The notes: generated by a model from the sequence alone, not told the origin. Positions 36,088-51,000 are shown, counted from the stretch's first letter. The stretch: DNA of 64,000 nt from Symsagittifera roscoffensis (GCF_963678635.1 NC_087065.1:75589345-75653344), one strand, 5' to 3'. Numbers and translations: made by a program.

Positions 36088-39000
36088 CTAAACCGTAAAA
36101 ATCATCCCGACATTTTAAAAAAAAATCAGATAACACGCATATTAAAAATTTTAAACCATCTCAAATTATCAGCCAGGTCTTAATTTGTACTTCTTCTATT
36201 GCTGCTTCCTTGACAATATTCTCCTGTTATGGACTCGTAGTATGCTTAACATAGCATGTTTTAAAAAGTACGTAATAAGCCGGTAAACGGGTACCACTGT
36301 TGCTGATACGGGAGAGGAATCAAAAACTTCGCATCTACTAGACTAGGATTACCTTTTTTTTGTTTTATTTCAAAAACATATCTCATTATAGAGGGAGTTA
36401 GCCATTATAGATAGTTGGAAAATGAAATTATTTTTAATCGTCTAGTCGTTTTTAAAAAGGTACTCTACTCTTCATTTACCATTGAATGCTGAAACTCTGC
36501 CAACGCTGCTGCGTCCATCGTGTCTTGCTCCTGGTGAGAATGACTGGACACAATAGGGACCGAGACCACCTCGTCCATCGCCTCATTTTCACTTCTTTTC
36601 AAATGACCACTGCTGCTTCCCTAAATGGAAGGAAAGTTGTTAGTCCTACGAAATCAAGTATCGTACAACAAGTAGAGAAAGCTAAATAAGTAATGAACCA
36701 CTTCTATCAATAGCACTTAAAACATAGCCAACTAACAGTTGGAAAAGAGTAATGAACGCAAGGAAACTGACGTGTTTTTTCAAGAGCCTTCAACTTTTGA
36801 ATTTCGAAGAAAAAATAGATGGCCCTAAAGCTCTTTGAATTTGCAGAACAATTTTTGGTGGACACTTTTTTGTTACAATTAACCCAATTTGGGAAAACTG
36901 GATCAATGCGTAAAACTTTTATTTCGCTGTGAAATCTGATAATATATTTAACCCAATTTGGGAAAACTGGATCAATGCGTAAAACTTTTATTTCGCTGTG
37001 AAATCTGATAATATATTTCCATTTTCGAAGTCAGAAGTCGATCACGTTTTTCGTGACCTTTACACTTTTGCTGTTCAATGCTGGAGTTTGCCTTACTTTT
37101 AACAATGGAAATGCACTGAACTTAAAAAGAAATCCCACGAGAAAAAGCGAAAAATCAAAATTGAGCGAGAGCAAATTTTACACAGAGGCGAAGTTGCACT
37201 TCGCATACACAAGCAAAAATATGACCGATAACGCTACTGGGAAAAACTGAATGAGTAAAACTTCGACTGTACAAAATTTCTTAAGTGACGCACGCCAATT
37301 ATGACGCATTAGCAGTACTAGTCAATTTGAAAAAAAAAATCTACCAACTAACATGCCTTATAGAGCGGACGCATTTTAACTAGTATACGAAAAAGTTCGT
37401 TAAAAACATTCGCCCCTGCCCAGGTTCGAACCCTCTTATTATGTTGCTGGTCTCCTTCCTTACCTCTACGCTACAGATCCATGATACTTTGAAGCTTAAG
37501 TGCTATTTGTAATATAACAGCCAGTGTTAATATCTGTAGCATTGGCTGTACTTAATAGCTGGATCAAAATGAACATTTTGTCGCAACAATATTTGCGATT
37601 TAGGTTGAAAAAAAAGAAAGTTCATACTATAACACAAGCTATGCTTGTGTAAAGACTTTTTCCTGAAAAAAAAGTAAACAAAAAAATCAGCAAGACCTAT
37701 ATAAGATCCTTCACTACGTTCATTACTCTTAAACACAATGAGTAAGGACTCAACAAAACAAATCATATTCAATCTCAACATTTTGAGTAATGATTTCTGC
37801 AAGAAATCAGAATGATTATTGACAGACAATTAGATATAAAACATGTTTTCATTCCAACCTCGCCCGTCGGCAGCAGAAACTGTTCAACTCCTTCCTGGAC
37901 TGCCGATGACGTCACATCGTCGTTAATTTGAGACCTAAACTGAACTAATCTTGATGATTCAGGGTTAGTTTCAAACATGTCACCAATACCATTGGAGTTT
38001 TCTTCTTTGTAATCTTCATTAAGGTCTTGTTGTTGTCGGTTATCTGGTTGCTGGTCCAGTTCATTCTTTAGTTCATCTGCCTGATTAGACGTTGTTCCTA
38101 ACTCCATGAACTCTGACTGGTCTAATATATCACCCTCAGCCTCTCGTTTCTCATCAACGTTATCTTCTTTCTTGGGGATCTCCAGTTTGTTCTCAAATTG
38201 GTCTAAGATGTCAGATGATACTGCAGGCTGGAAACCAGAAGCACTTCCAAATTGATCCAAAAAATCCTTTTGTTCTTCTTCCTTAGAATCTGTATGTTCC
38301 ATTTTACTGGGCGATACTTGCGTTGCGTGAATGGAAGTTGCTTCAGTTCCTAACACGGGTTTTTCCTCTTTTACATCCCCGTCGCCACCTAGATTCTCTT
38401 CCGTTTTCAAATCTGACTCAACCCCTTGCGAGACATGCGATGCGTCTTGTTCGCTCTTCACTGGCGAGCCATCGAGTTGTTCGCTTGTTACAGGAACATC
38501 GGCGCCCAGCTGGTTTTCCGGAGCTGCTGCTTCCACTGCACTCTCCACAGGAGTCACTTCGCCCGTCTCCTCGGCACCCTGGTTCACTTCGGGAGCACCC
38601 CCAATATCGGGCTCATCTCTACTTCCCCCTTGTTCATCTCCTTCACCTTCTTCGAAACCTCCCCCGTCCGCATGGAAATCAGGCGAAAGTGGAGCAACTG
38701 CGCCTACAATTTAAAACACTTAATTATGACGAAGAACAGCATTGTAAAATCTAATGAGATCACTTTATTTCAGTTATTGAAAAAATGGTCCATAAATTTT
38801 AAGAAAATGGACAATTCTTGGTGACCTGTTTTGAACTGTTTTTGCTGCTGATGATGAGAAGTTGGGATATGTTCTGTCATCGGGTTCTCAGGGGGCATTT
38901 CTTCATCTAGATTTGTCAGCACTAAACATTGTCAGCACTAAACTAGATTTGTCAGCACTTACATTTAACTATTTGACAATAAAAACAATTCGTTTCAAGC

Positions 39001-42000
39001 AGAAACATTCCGTTCAATGAAGAAGAAGAATTTATTTCTCCATAAGTTACAACAAACAACACCAGCATACAACAAATATACATTTACTAGAAATTAAAAA
39101 ACTTATGCCAACATTATGAGCACCAGACTTTGGAGTATATAGACAAAGGGCAGAGATTGCCCAATTAGAGTCTACCCATTAAGCATTTCCATGAAATTTT
39201 TTTGTATATTATCAGTTATCGAAACTATTTTAGTTATTATTAAAATTTTCGCGAAAACTACAAGGATTTGAGATAACAAGTTTTCATCCGTGATTTGCAA
39301 GCCTAGTGCAATTGTCTAACAGCATTATACCAAACGGTCAAAAATTTCACATCAATAAAAAAAACTTTCAAATTTTAAGTATCCAGAATTTCTTGAAAAG
39401 TTATAAAAAACCGCGATATCTCGAAAACTTCAAGGATTTGAGACCGCAATTTTCAACCAAGATTCGCAAATGTTTAAGAGCATTTAACTAAATGGTTAAA
39501 AATTTCACTGATAAATGAAATTGTTGTTGTTGTTTTTAGCCTTGAGGGGGCGATTCTGGCATGCTCAAACCAAGCCCCAGAAATTTCGGTCGGACGATGC
39601 TACAAGTCTATTGGGGTTTAAAAAGTGGTGTTCTGGGAACAGTTAAAAATGCGGAGAGCGGTATCATAGAAACACAAAGGTGGCAATTTGAGGGGACGTT
39701 GCGGGTCAATACGGTTCAGGTACATATTGAGGAAGGGGCTGTATCCGGATCTCAATTTCCTAACCCGATATGTGGATTTGCTTTTGAGCGGCGCCGGTTA
39801 AGGGTGAAAATCAAGGAGTATAGAAGTCCCGCCCTCAAGTGGTGAACGCGACGCTGTGTGTATACAGCCGCAAATGGCACAACCATACCCTCCCCACAAA
39901 AGGGCCAGTCTCTTTCGTAACTAAGAATCGCAGTCCCTACCTTCAGGAGTGGATCTTTACAATTTAAAATGCGTTCGCAACGAAGTTTCGTTAGATAATA
40001 AGTCAAGGTACACACACGAAAGCGTCGAAAAAAATATATTATTGAAAATGCCGCATGTTGAAAAAAATAGGTTTTCCATCCAATTCTTGCAGCCATGCAT
40101 TCTAATCGATAAAAAATCAGAAATTGATATAATATGATATTGATAAATAATCGCAAACAGAAATAGCCGCATTTTATCTCAATTTCATGTCGAATTTTTT
40201 GCGATACAGAACAAATATAACATAGCCAACAGGCAGTTGGAAGAGCAAGTAAACAAAAATACTGACTTAATTTTTGAAATATCAACTTTCACAATTCCAA
40301 AAAAACCGATAAACAAAAAATACTGACTTATTTTTTGAAATCTCAGCTTTCAAAAGTCAAAGGAAGATTAAGAGTCAATGAACTACGTTCATCGACTCTA
40401 ATCAAGGCAAGCTATCCGACAGAAAATTAGACTAAATCGGAAAATTAGTTTGCAAAAGTGTCGAAAAAAAATGGATGCACTTAAAGTTTCACACATTAAA
40501 ACATTTCAATTGCCAGCTATAATAAGCATTGAAACAAAAATACGAAACCGATAATACTTAGGCAAACACCTGTTCAGCCGAACAAAACTGCCATGAAAAA
40601 ACTTCAGCGTAGAAACAGTTTGAAACTCAAAATTAGAGTACCCCTCGAATCACACAAATATAACGAAACATACATTTTTTAAAAGCCGAAACCCTTTAGG
40701 TCTAATAAACCTTTTACGCAAAAAACTATAACTATACATCATCGGAGTTGTTGGTTTCATAGCAAAGGTAAGAGAAAACAAATTTCGAATAGATTGGATA
40801 TTTATAATGCTCAAAATAAGCCTGTTGGTGGACAATAGAACAGAGCTCACGGAACAGCCGCAAAATCATTTAGTGAGTTTGTTTAAAATTGTTTGCATAA
40901 AACATAATCGCATAGTGTGAAAAGGATGCTAAATGACAACTTAATCAATTACAATCTTGTTCACGCCACTTCACTCTTTCGGTACTTATTGCAGCATTTC
41001 ATGTCTTTTTCTAAAGATGAAATAAAACGACCTCTATTAATGTCTTTACTACGTTCATTGACATATGAGCTGAACAGAAAATGTAGGCAAAACATTTTAA
41101 AACAATTAACTTTTTTTTGATTTTTCGTTTTGTGATTTTTTCAGTGAGATCGGAACATTCTGTGCTACTGACTCAGCAACTGTCTACTTTTTTAAACACA
41201 AAGACCAAGCAGACTTTCGCATCAGTGCGACACAACGCAATCAAAGCATTGCAAGCTAGCGAACAGAGACGGAAACAACTAAGTCAAAAACCGTTGGAAA
41301 CATTTAATTTTTTTAAAGATTTTTTTAAACCGAAAAATGAGAGATTAAACGACCGTTGAGCCGAAAATCTAAAAAAAAAACATCATAAAAACGTTGAGCA
41401 GTTAAAATTCAAAACTCTCAACTTTCGCAAGACCGACCTGAATTAATTAAATTGACTAAGCCAATTCAACAAAGTCGAAACCAAGTAGGCCGAATGAAAC
41501 TTTAAAGTGAAAAACAGGCCAGGGCTAGTAAATTTTGTAGAATTTGTAAAATTTAAAATCAACAATACTTGCAGCCGCAGGAAAAGTTGCCAAGAGCAAA
41601 AGAACAATCCGTAATGTGGCAAGTAAGCCGACAAAACAAGCAGACAACCAATAGGCGGACAAAGCAAATTATCCCGAAAAAAAAATCAGATGGATGCATA
41701 CCGAAAAAAACAAGGTCCGGCGGGACTCAAACCCCAGAACGTACAATGCCGAGGCAACCGAATTACCCGCAGACCAAGTAGGAAGGATACTGGAAGTTAT
41801 CGAGTTTCAATAATAAAGCAAATTCAATTTCTAACATATTTGTAAGAAAAATTGTTTAGGGGGAAACGTCTAGTTCCCAATTAAAAGAAATTCGCACTCT
41901 CAAAAATTATTAAAAACTTGAAATTCAAAAAGCTTGAACCAATAACGGAATGCAAACTATTTGTCGTTCAAAAATTCCATTCCGCGGCTTCCAACCTTGT

Positions 42001-45000
42001 AGTTTAAGAAATATGGTCAATTTTGATATTAAAGAAAATCTTAAAAAACAAAACTTTTTTGATTTATCTTCAATTGAGCTACTCGTATGTCTTATTTCTT
42101 TGCTATTCTGTGGCTTAAGTAGGACTTTACAATACATCGTAGTTTAAGAGATAACCCAATTGCGAATTGAGAAAAGAGAGAAAATCTTGGAAAAAAAACT
42201 TTTTGTTTACTCTCCTGACAGGGTATAGGAAGCGTGACCTAGTAAAACACTTTAACCTATTCCGGTCCCGTTTTCAGTTCTTTCCGAGTCTCATTTCTAG
42301 CGTAAAATCTAACTTTAAATTGATTATGTCATTTTAACACATGCGAAGCGGAGCTTCGCATCACTTGCGATACAAAAATGTATGACTATGATTATCAGCA
42401 ACTAAAAAGACAAATCAAAAATTGAAAAAAAAACCTTCAAATATCGCATCCTTCAAAAAAGTAAAAAAAAAATGCCTAACAGGATAAAATGCCTGAAACA
42501 AAATTACCTGCACAATTAGAAACTTTACAAAGAGCTTTCAAAGTGTTAAAACGAAGCCGAGCCTTTCTGCGGGACCCAAACTGACAAAAACTAACAGACA
42601 CGAAAGTCTAGACAGAGGCGAAGCCGAGCTTCGGAACACTTGCGATACAACACAAACACAAAAAAAACACAAACCGAAAAAAAATTCTAAGTGTTGAAAA
42701 AACCTAGGCGAACCAAAATTTTCGTATGTTTAGATCGAAAACAAGCAGGCATCCAGCGAAAGCTGGAGGTATGTGTTTTATATTGAATGAATTTGCTATA
42801 CTGATGCGGCACGACACATGTGTTTTCAAAAATTGGCCCAAAACCTTTAGTTGTTTCTCTACTAAAATAAGTGAGAAGAGGAAAAAAAGTTTTGATATAA
42901 TCAATTTTTGAAAGGAGATAAAATTTCTCTTATAAGAAATAAAGAAGCCGCCGCTTCTGCAGAAACCATTATCGCAACCAGTTCTCTTAGATGAATCTTT
43001 CATCTCAGATTTGATTGTGTAAATTTTAAGAATTCAAAAAGTTTCTATAAAACGGTCAGAAGTTCTAAACTGTCAAAAGAATTTCCAAAAACCCTGACAT
43101 TTTCCTCCAAATTGCAGGTTGTGGCCGCTGAAGCAGAGATGATTCCCAAAACCGGGTTACTCGATTGAAAATAACCTGAGAATTGGCACGGTAGTTTTCG
43201 CGTAGTCAAAAAGTTGGCAAAAACCTGCTAAAGTTTCAAAACTTCGACTTGTTTGAAGGCCATAACTTTTTCTCAAACAAACTGGTCAAAACCAGCTAAA
43301 ATGTTGGTTTTCAACAACCTGTTGTTTAGATTATACCTATGATATCAGTTTTGGCAGGATATTTAGCGCGAAAAGTCCAAAAACGGTCAACTAATCAAAG
43401 ATTTGACATTTCCGAGATCATTGCTTTTTAAGTGATAAAATAGGTCGTAGCCGCTTATACAAAAGGAATTCACTCAACCTGTATTTTAGATTGAACCCAA
43501 AATCGTAGATTTGGGAGGGTAGTTCTCGAGATGATATTTTGATTTTTCCGAGGGCCATAACTTTTGGTGTCAGAAAAATTTGGGAGTAGACGCATAAGCA
43601 AATGACCTTCCCACAACCCGTTCTTTGAATTTAACCAAAAAATCTCAAATATGGCAAGGTACTTTTCGAGAAAATTATTTGTAAAATTATATGGAAAAAA
43701 ATTGCAGGGAACTTTTTGAAACCGTTCTACTCATTGAAGCTAAAAACTCAGATTTGAGAGCGTATTTTTTGAGAAAACGAATCAAAATAGCGGTCAAATA
43801 TTCCCCCACAGACTTATTTGAAAGTAAAGAAAAAAGAAACTCAAGGGGAGTATACAGGCACACAGTTAGAGTAGGCTGTTTTTCAATTAATACCTTTTTT
43901 TGAAAACAGTAGAAGTTTCTAAGAAAAACTAAAATTTTTCAAATGAATTTGGAAATTATTTCTTCCTTACCCAAAATTAGGTCATTATGCCGATAAAAAA
44001 TAGGCTGAAATGAATGATTTGGGCCGAGGAATGTTTTTAAGCGAAACAAAAACAAACAAACAAGGAAATACGAAGTCAAGGTAAGTAAAATTACAAATTG
44101 TAGGAGTAAATCAAACACTACGAGCAACATTAAAGAAAAATGCGCGCAGCTAAAAACTATTTCAAGATTTGACTACTAAGCCGACAACAGATAGCAAACA
44201 AATAATTGACCGACAATTTTATTTGAAACAGAATATTTACCGTTTGAAAAAAAAACAGGTCCTAGTCAGATTCGAACCCAGGACCTTTGCCGTCCCAGGC
44301 ATATTTGTTACCTCCAGGCTAAGTTGTTCGAGAATGCTTAGAAGTTAGAATACATGATGAACCAAGATACAAAAGATTCTGTTAAACAAGTTGTAAACCC
44401 GAAAAATAGCATAGGTGTTATCACTGCACTAAATGCACAGAAAACTCCTTGAAATTATAAGAAATCAACTCCCAAAATTTTTTAATGAACAGCATGAAAC
44501 AAACTCAAAAAAAAAAATAGGCCGAAATTGTTGGAACTCAATTACTTGCCCGAAACCGGAGTACACTAAAAAGTTTTTTGTAATTAGACTAAGAAAATCC
44601 CAACCTTTAGGCAAATGTGGCGCGGCGGTAACAAAGCCGACAAAAAAAGCAGACAAACAGAAATCCGACAAAGATTTTTTGACCAGCGGACAATTTTCCA
44701 CCACAAAAAAAAACAGGTCCTGGCGGGATTCCAACCATTGACCTTTGTCTTTGAAGACAGGTGCGTTACCTCTTCGCCACATACGTGAATTTACACCTGA
44801 GTTTTGATTTGATATAAGCCAAAGATAAAATGATTCAAGTGATTCCGTTAAATTAGTGGTTAAACCGAAAAAAGTCTATATTCCGGTTTGGTAACGTTTG
44901 CCTATCGCAAGCTTAACTATACTTTCATTGAAATGGCTTATAAATATATATGCGATTGATCTGAAAAAAATACGTGGCGGAGGTTCGCTCTTCAGACACT

Positions 45001-48000
45001 ACTGTCTGTTAAATTGCAATTAGACAATACAAGAGCACTAACAGAATATCTCATCCGAATCGAATGATAACGGAAGCCTCGTCTAACAAAATGTTCTCAG
45101 GTAACGCATCCTGAGAAACTAATTGTACATAATTTGCTAACCGTTGTCATCCATGGAGGGCAGAGGATTCATGATCTGAGATGGTCCCCCCACGTTAATT
45201 GTGGCTCCTGCTGGGATCCGGATGATGTTTGCAGAGCCACTTCCCACTACACTGCTGCTCGCAACAGAGGAAGACGAGGCCAGAGAAGTGCCGGAGGAAG
45301 AAGCACCTCCCAAAACGACCTACACACATCACCAGCAGTTTCAACCAAACATTTATCTCATCCGAATCGAATGATAACGGAAGCCTTTTTAATTGAGTCA
45401 CAATAAACATAATGGCCACACAAAATTCCTCGAATATAATCATCTCATGTTTTAAAATTGAGGACACGTAATACAAGGGTAAAAATAGCCACCGCAGCTG
45501 AAGTGTTCCTGAACAAAAACGATCAAAATTTTCGTCAATTTTTCAACTTTCGAGTTTCATGTAACTCACGCGGTGCGGTTGTTGATTTGACTGTAGGACA
45601 ACTGGGCTTCGATTGGCTCCCAATTGGCCCACTCCAGCGACCCCAGTCTGTATGCCTCCACTCAGGGGTCTCACAGCCCGAATGATGGTGGGCGCTGAGC
45701 CGCCGGCACCTGCGAGTCCAGAGGCTGCCCGCACCACTGTTGGACCTGCAGTGCCAGTTGTCACTCCTGACGCGCCACTTTTGATCACTTTGATCACAGT
45801 TCCAGGGGGGAGGGAGCCGCGTGCCTACATTCAATTTACCTTTTGATGCCAAATTACATTCATAACATGATTTCTAAGCAATTAAACAAAAAACGTTCGA
45901 ACTCCTAAGAAAAAACACATGGCCTTGAAACTCTTTGAAATTCAGGAACATTTATTATTGACACTTGTTTGCTAAAACTAACCCAGTTTGAGAGAACTGG
46001 ATCAATTGGTAAAAGTTTTATTTCGCTGGGAACAAAAACGAAATCTGAAAATTAAATTCCATTTTCGAAACGAGAGGTCGATAACGCTTTTCGTGACTTT
46101 CACGTTTTTGCTGTTCGATAGTGACATTTACCTTCCTTTCAACAAAGGAAATGAAGTGAACTTAAAAAAAAATCAGAATTCAAACCAGGAAAAATCAAAC
46201 TTGAGCGTGAACAAATTCAGCGACATTCGTGAAAAAAATCATCACGACCTATATAAGTCTTCACTACGTTCATTGACTCTTCCAAAAACTTGTCATTAAC
46301 TTGCATATACTAACTGATTAATAATGTCTCCCTAATTTCATATATTGGACTGTTTTGACATCACACAGCCTCTTTATTTGTAACCATAACTGTAAGGGAG
46401 CTACAGAACGTGAAACTTAAGCTTGAATTTTGATTTTGGTAATGACAAAAGATGCACTTTGATAAGACGAGGAAAACTTTTGTTGCCACTGCATGTATGC
46501 CCAACCAATGATTGAAGCCCCTTTTGCAATTAACAAACTTTTCAACAAATAAGCTCCCTTTTAAAAGTCAATTTTGGCAGATTTGCCAACTTCGTTCCTT
46601 GAGATTTTTAAATAGTAAACTTTGATTGAATTTTCAGGCATTTTGTCCTTGTGACATGAGGCATTTCACGATAGGTAAACATAGAACAACAACTCACTTT
46701 GATTTGTCCGGCTGTAATGGGCTGTTTGTTTCCACCAAGTGTCACAATCTGGGCCGGCTTCACCAGAACTCCTCCTGCACCACCCACGGAAGACGAGGAC
46801 ACTGCCACTTTCGGCACCACTTTGGTCATCATCGGCTGAGAGATCTAAAGCACTAAGACTCAGTTAGCTGACAAAGCAGAGAACAAATCAGACTCATATA
46901 ATTTGGAGCTCTTTTTCTGTTCTTCTTTTTTTCATAACAAAATTCGATATCAAATTTTTTTTCGGGCTATCCAAATGTAATACATTAAAACATGATATCG
47001 ATGTAATGAACGACAAAATGAAAAAGAATCTAGTTTGTTGGTATTATCACTGTTAAATTTAAACGAAGACATTGCACCCAAGAATCTATTAATCAGATAT
47101 ATTTTGATTTGAAATAGAAAGACTTGAAAATTTTACGTAATTAGGGAACTTGTTTAGACCATATTTTGAAAAACGTCAGGGTATTGATAGTCTACACAAA
47201 TTTCTCCCCTCATTCATTGCATGACTTGGTGCGTGAAATATACGGTAATTGAAGGAGCGGCGAAATGTACTACATTTGAAGTTGATATCATGTGGCCGAT
47301 GCCTGAAAATAGTTCAACTAGCCTGCTGCTGCTGAAGATGAGCGGATGAGATGATTGCGGGCTTCACCAGCGTCACTGGTTTAGATTGCAATGCTCCTCC
47401 TGTATGGCTCTAAAAATAAAAGAGGAGACAATTTTCTTAAATTGCGTACATATTGACAAAACAATCATTAAAAAATGTTTCGCCTATTTCAAGGCCCCGA
47501 ATGAACTTTTTTCTAGCTGAATTGAATCTTGTAAATAAAATAGAAACATATAGGGGAAGTTTTAGGTGATGAACAAAGTACACATCAACTATTGACAGAT
47601 AGATTGAATTGGTTCCAGTTCATTTTTCAGACTCTCCGACTTTGAGATAAAGGGTCCGAAAAAGCACCATGTAAAATACATTTCAACCAATGATATGCTC
47701 GCATTTCGACTGTTTTTACTTAGGGTCATAATATCATTATAAAAACGACGTAGGCGAAAATAGAAAGAAACTTAAACCGACAGACATATAAAAAAAATTG
47801 AAAAATATTTCGCGCGAATTAATTATCAAAAATTGTCAAATCGCAACCCCCATATCCTTACGAAAAATGGTCCCAGCTTAAATATTTTCTCAATCTTAAG
47901 CTCAGAGGCAGAGCATCCATTTGTTTCAAATTGCATGAAAAATTCCGTCATGCACGGATAGGTGAAAAGTCGATATTTGTCCCCACTTTGTACTATTTTG

Positions 48001-51000
48001 AGATATCCATTTTCGACTGACGGACCCTAAAATTTTTCAATATACTAATTTTGAGGGGGGAGCGCGCGCCGAAAAACCGCGATTTTTTTGGTTAAAAAAT
48101 TCCAATAAGTGCCTAAAAACGCATTTTTTGGCCTGTTTTTTCCTCGAAGTTTTGCCTGCGGCATAAAAAACTTGGCCGAAACAGGGTCTTTTTAGTGCTC
48201 TAGAAGAGCTCGGAAAATCATATTGGTCGACCTAAAAAAAAGGTCAAGAAAATGTTCGAAAATCCGCCCCCTACGAGAAAATACTAGATCCGCCCCTGAC
48301 TTAGCTTATTAAAAGTTAACTCATATTATGACAGAACCATTTCTTGAGAATCGTTCTCTTACCTCGACAGAGATTGCGGCTGCATTGGCGGGAGTGGTAG
48401 AAAGTCGGTTCGAGACCAAATCTGACACTTCTGAAACAATTTCAACAAAAAAACCGAAAACTCTTTAAAATGCATCCTTAAACACAAATGCAAAAACGAT
48501 TTATTTTATGCAAAACTATAAATAAAAAACTTTCATTGCCAGTCAACTGCCCTGAAAAACTTCGGCTATAGCTATAGTTGATTCCTGTTTACATAACTTT
48601 TCAACGACTCCAAGCATATGGTAAACTTTTCACTCAGTGTCAGGTGCTCATGAAAACAAGCTCGGATTCCGAAAAAAACTTCTAGATAGTTCAATAAATT
48701 TAGTTTTCAGCTCAATTTAGCAAAGATCGGATGAACATGCAAGTCTCTAACGAAAATGACATTTTTCATTGCTCTATTTTTATGGCATTCAAAACAAGTT
48801 AAAATCTTCCGTTGAGCTTGCACATTGACTGTCTACACTTCAAATCTTTTTTAAATCTAAAACCACTAAATATAACCAACTCAGAAATACTAAAAAGTAG
48901 CAATTCTCTTAGCTTTCAGATATTTACCAGCTTTGCTGTTGCTGTACAAAGCAGACAAGGCCAATCTCTGTTTCTCGTTGAGCTGTGCCTCTCCAACTGG
49001 AGTCCCCACCCCCACTGGAGTGACCGCCGGGAGGGGAAGGGGGGTTTGGTCGTACTTCTGGATCTGGAGTATGTAGGCATCTGCCGTGGGAACTGGACTC
49101 CAGCTGATCTCCAGACTGTGTGTGCTCGCTCTCACCAGATGCACTTTTCCAGGGGCCACTGGACGCTCTGTCTCCAAGTACCACAGATCTTTGCAGCACA
49201 CCTGCAGAAACAGTCGAAAAGGTTTCCAAACGTTCCAGTTATTTTTAAAATTGAAATCTGGCAAACCTTGAAAGATGAGCACGAAAACTCTCGATTTACC
49301 CGCTAAGCATCAGGCCTTTCCAAACATTTCGAGAAAAAAAAACAGTATAAAATTTCAAGTTTTTGGACCAATTCAGGTCAAATGACAATTTTGAGTAAAA
49401 AGTCACAATTAATACGACTAAAACAAAATGTTAAACTCGAAAGGTTTTCAAATAAGCAAGTGCAGCTGAACTGCGTTCCGAACGTTCTCTGATGCTTGAA
49501 CGATAATTACATAGTCTTGATTAATTAGTTTCTTTTTTCACCTGGTTGTTCCATGCCTTCCTGTAGCCATCTCGTCCACTCCACACGTATAGTCTGGAGT
49601 TGATGCCCACAGCGCAGTGTCCTGCCCTTGCTCTAGGAGCCACATCTGCCTCGTGGTAGCCCCCGCCCCCAACCATCTCTCCCACACTGACACTCTCCCA
49701 CCGCATAGTCTCTGAAATGAACACACCCACCACTATTAACCACAAAGTAAACAGACAATTTGAAAAAAATATATATAAAAGTTAAGGAGACTAAAAAACA
49801 TTTATTCTTTCCCCTTTTATTTGCCACTTTTCTAAATTTACCGAATAAATTTCATAACTCTCACTTTTAAAATTTTCAACGTCAAGAATATTTGAGGGTT
49901 AACCCTTTTCGGGTGAATTACACCGTTTTGAGACCAAACCTTTCTCGGAATAGGGGCACTCTCAAATGCCTCAAACACGCTTAAATACTTTTTTTTGGCT
50001 TTTTTGCTCTCGAAGGCGTCGTTCTGTCAGCCTTTCCAGGATTTTTTAATTGTTAATTCCAAATTGTTGGTATATCGGTGAACTTGAGCAGTTAAATCGG
50101 TCAAAAACTATAGCATTTTAGGTTAATTAGTTTTTCGGAAACCATTTTTATGTGTGGAAATCAGTAATAAGATGAAATTCGACGTCTAAATGAGCAGTTT
50201 TAGGTCAATGAACTTCGATCAGATTCGCTGACCGAAAAGATATTGCCATCAATTTTGGCACTGACTATAATTTGAACGATGCAGCTTTAAAACCTGTGAG
50301 AACCCAGTTGCATTTGGAGGCGATAGCATTGAGCTTCAAAATAATGCGGGTACTCACTTTTCAGTACCATGAACAGAATTTTAACTTAAAATTATAGAAA
50401 AGACAATTGCGTTCTTTTGGTAAATAAATCATTTCTTTATTTTTTACTTAGGAAGTTGTAGCCATTTTGTTACATATATTCAGATATTCGTCTTCAAAGA
50501 AAAAAATCATACAGAAGAGGGTAAACATAATTTCATATTCCCAAGTTTTTCAATTAAGTTCAAATTAAGAGAATTTTAAAGCAGTAGCGAGTTTAGGATG
50601 CAGATTTTTGGTCAAGCGCTTCAAAAACTTTCAAAAAAATTCGAAGCGTCATAAAACTCATTTGTTTGCCGGAAAAAAAGATAGACGCCAAAAAACTCAA
50701 CATTTTTGAGTAATCCGCCCCTCCTTCGAGGAATAAAACAATAAACTCACTTATGTTGAGCCTTGCCAGCGTGTTAGTACACTTCCACTCCTTCTCTTGA
50801 GCAGTCGCAGATGGGCCAGCGGATCCTCCATTTCCACTCGGACTGTTCTGCTCCTCCGACGACGAGAGTGGCATGTATAGAGGCACCCATCCTCCGAACA
50901 CGTACATGTAGTCGCCTATCAAGGTCGCCGTGTGCAGACTACGGGGGGAGGGACATATGCCCTGGATCACTGGTCGACTCCAAACGTAGTTCTCTAGATG

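Noticed and set aside
38323-38824. Plus-strand ORFs opposite the HCF acidic exon
   Set aside because: Shadows of HCF exon 14. Codon logic and homology favour the minus strand.
39752-40285. 177-aa minus ORF in HCF intron 12
   Set aside because: It spans the GC-rich island into family B sequence, has no domain, and its composition changes midway.
45142-47409. Vertebrate-type HCF proteolytic repeats
   Set aside because: I searched the translated exons for the CxxPPCExHETGTT pattern and found none.
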